Below, piece after piece: positions 6,781 to 7,423 of a stretch of 7,423 nt of DNA; the stretch's first letter is position 1; each line of letters begins with the position of its first letter. The position numbers were made by a program, and so were the translations under genes. The stretch is from NCBI GenBank assembly GCA_937890655.1, contig CALADT010000189.1:1-7423 (forward strand). The letters run 5' to 3'. Source of the DNA: an uncultured Mucispirillum sp. Its GTDB lineage: Bacteria > Chrysiogenota > Deferribacteres > Deferribacterales > Mucispirillaceae. The notes under the pieces were generated by a model. The model did no database searches. It saw nothing but the letters and a program-made list of their open reading frames with translations, and was not told the DNA's origin.

Positions 6781-7422
6781 TTAATTTTTATCCTTAATTA
6801 ATGAAAATATTGTTTTTTGTAGCATAGTATAATTAATTGGTTTTGCAAGGTGTGCATTCATTCCGGCAACATTAGATGCGGCTACATCTTCTGTATATAC
6901 ATTTGCACTTACTGCCACAATAGGTATGGTTTTTGCATCCTGCCTATCCATATTTCTTATTTCTTTTGCAGCTTCTAGCCCGTTTACTTCTGGCATTTGT
7001 ATATCCATTAAGATTAAATCGTATGTATTTTCATCACTTGATGAAAACATATCTATAACTTCTTTACCGTTCCATGCTTGAGCTACTTTACAACCATGCC
7101 TTGTTAAAAGCTCTGTTAATATAAACATATTTATATTGTTATCTTCTGCCACTAAAATAGAAAGCCCTTCTATGCTTATATTTTTATTATCATTACTATC
7201 TATATCTTCTTCTTTTTCTTCTTCTAAAGCATGTTCAAAAGCTAAAATAATAGTAATAGTTGTGCCTTTATGTAATTCGCTTTCTATATAAATTTCACCA
7301 TTTAATAATCTTACATAGTTTTCCACAATAGCCATACCAAGCCCAACCCCTGTGCTTTCTTTTGTTTCAAACCGTTTTTCCCTTTGGTATGGGCTAAATA
7401 TTTTTTCAATAAATTCTTTACT
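6781..7422 (-). CDS. Hybrid sensor histidine kinase, C-terminal part (end of ATPase domain plus receiver domain), cut by window edge
   Basis: This is the C-terminal part of a hybrid two-component sensor kinase, with 213 residues visible. Residues 1-62 are the end of a GHKL ATPase domain, with an F-box-like IEKIFSPYQRE (5-15) and the G2 box TGVGLGMAIV (24-33), ending in KGTTITIIL. A Met at 7335 lies inside the G2 box and is not the start. An acidic linker (about 65-80, rich in Glu and Asp) leads to a receiver domain at about 86-210. The receiver has the acidic pair E93/D94, phosphoacceptor D140 in LMDIQMP, S172 and K194 in AKP, so all phosphotransfer residues are present. The sensor part, the histidine box and the start lie outside the window, so the signal is unknown. 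There is no DNA-binding output domain; phosphate presumably passes to a separate protein. A 110-bp gap separates it from the trhP-like gene on the same strand. Confidence 0.93.
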   Translation of the reverse strand, partial: SKEFIEKIFSPYQREKRFETKESTGVGLGMAIVENYVRLLNGEIYIESELHKGTTITIILAFEHALEEEKEEDIDSNDNKNISIEGLSILVAEDNNINMFILTELLTRHGCKVAQAWNGKEVIDMFSSSDENTYDLILMDIQMPEVNGLEAAKEIRNMDRQDAKTIPIVAVSANVYTEDVAASNVAGMNAHLAKPINYTMLQKTIFSLIKDKN

Positions 7423-7423
7423 C

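Overview
The window is AT-rich, roughly 30% G+C by eye. It carries parts or all of five protein-coding loci and no rRNA, tRNA, CRISPR array or insertion sequence that I can see. A System I cytochrome c maturation gene (ccmF) next to an inner-membrane phosphoethanolamine-transferase-type enzyme points to a Gram-negative, respiring bacterium. The low G+C and overall flavour would fit a Deferribacterota gut commensal such as Mucispirillum, but that is inference, not proof.

Layout. (1) 2-1609 (+): 3' part of ccmF, cut by the left edge and closed by a strong hairpin terminator. (2) 1651-3406 (+): a promoter candidate and a good ribosome binding site lead into a start codon at 1726. The frame then breaks several times around a nine-G run (1809-1817) and a seven-A run (1837-1843). 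After that comes a long intact frame for an EptA/CptA-like phosphoethanolamine transferase. (3) 3415-3445: a bidirectional terminator between convergent genes. (4) 3496-6670 (-): a two-gene operon of a U32-family tRNA hydroxylation protein (trhP-like) and NAD-dependent DNA ligase (ligA). The stop and start are one base apart, and there is a clean candidate promoter at 6708-6736. (5) 6781-7422 (-): C-terminal part of a hybrid sensor histidine kinase, cut by the right edge.

ccmF, trhP, ligA and the kinase look ordinary and intact within the window. The region that deserves attention is the 5' end of the phosphoethanolamine transferase. Its catalytic domain is well preserved, but in the sequence as given no conventional start codon reaches its first membrane helices without crossing a stop or changing frame. 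The G run sits exactly in this interval. This suggests slipped-strand phase variation of a surface-modifying enzyme, caught in an OFF state, or a recently broken gene. The two can be told apart by looking at tract length across reads and strains.
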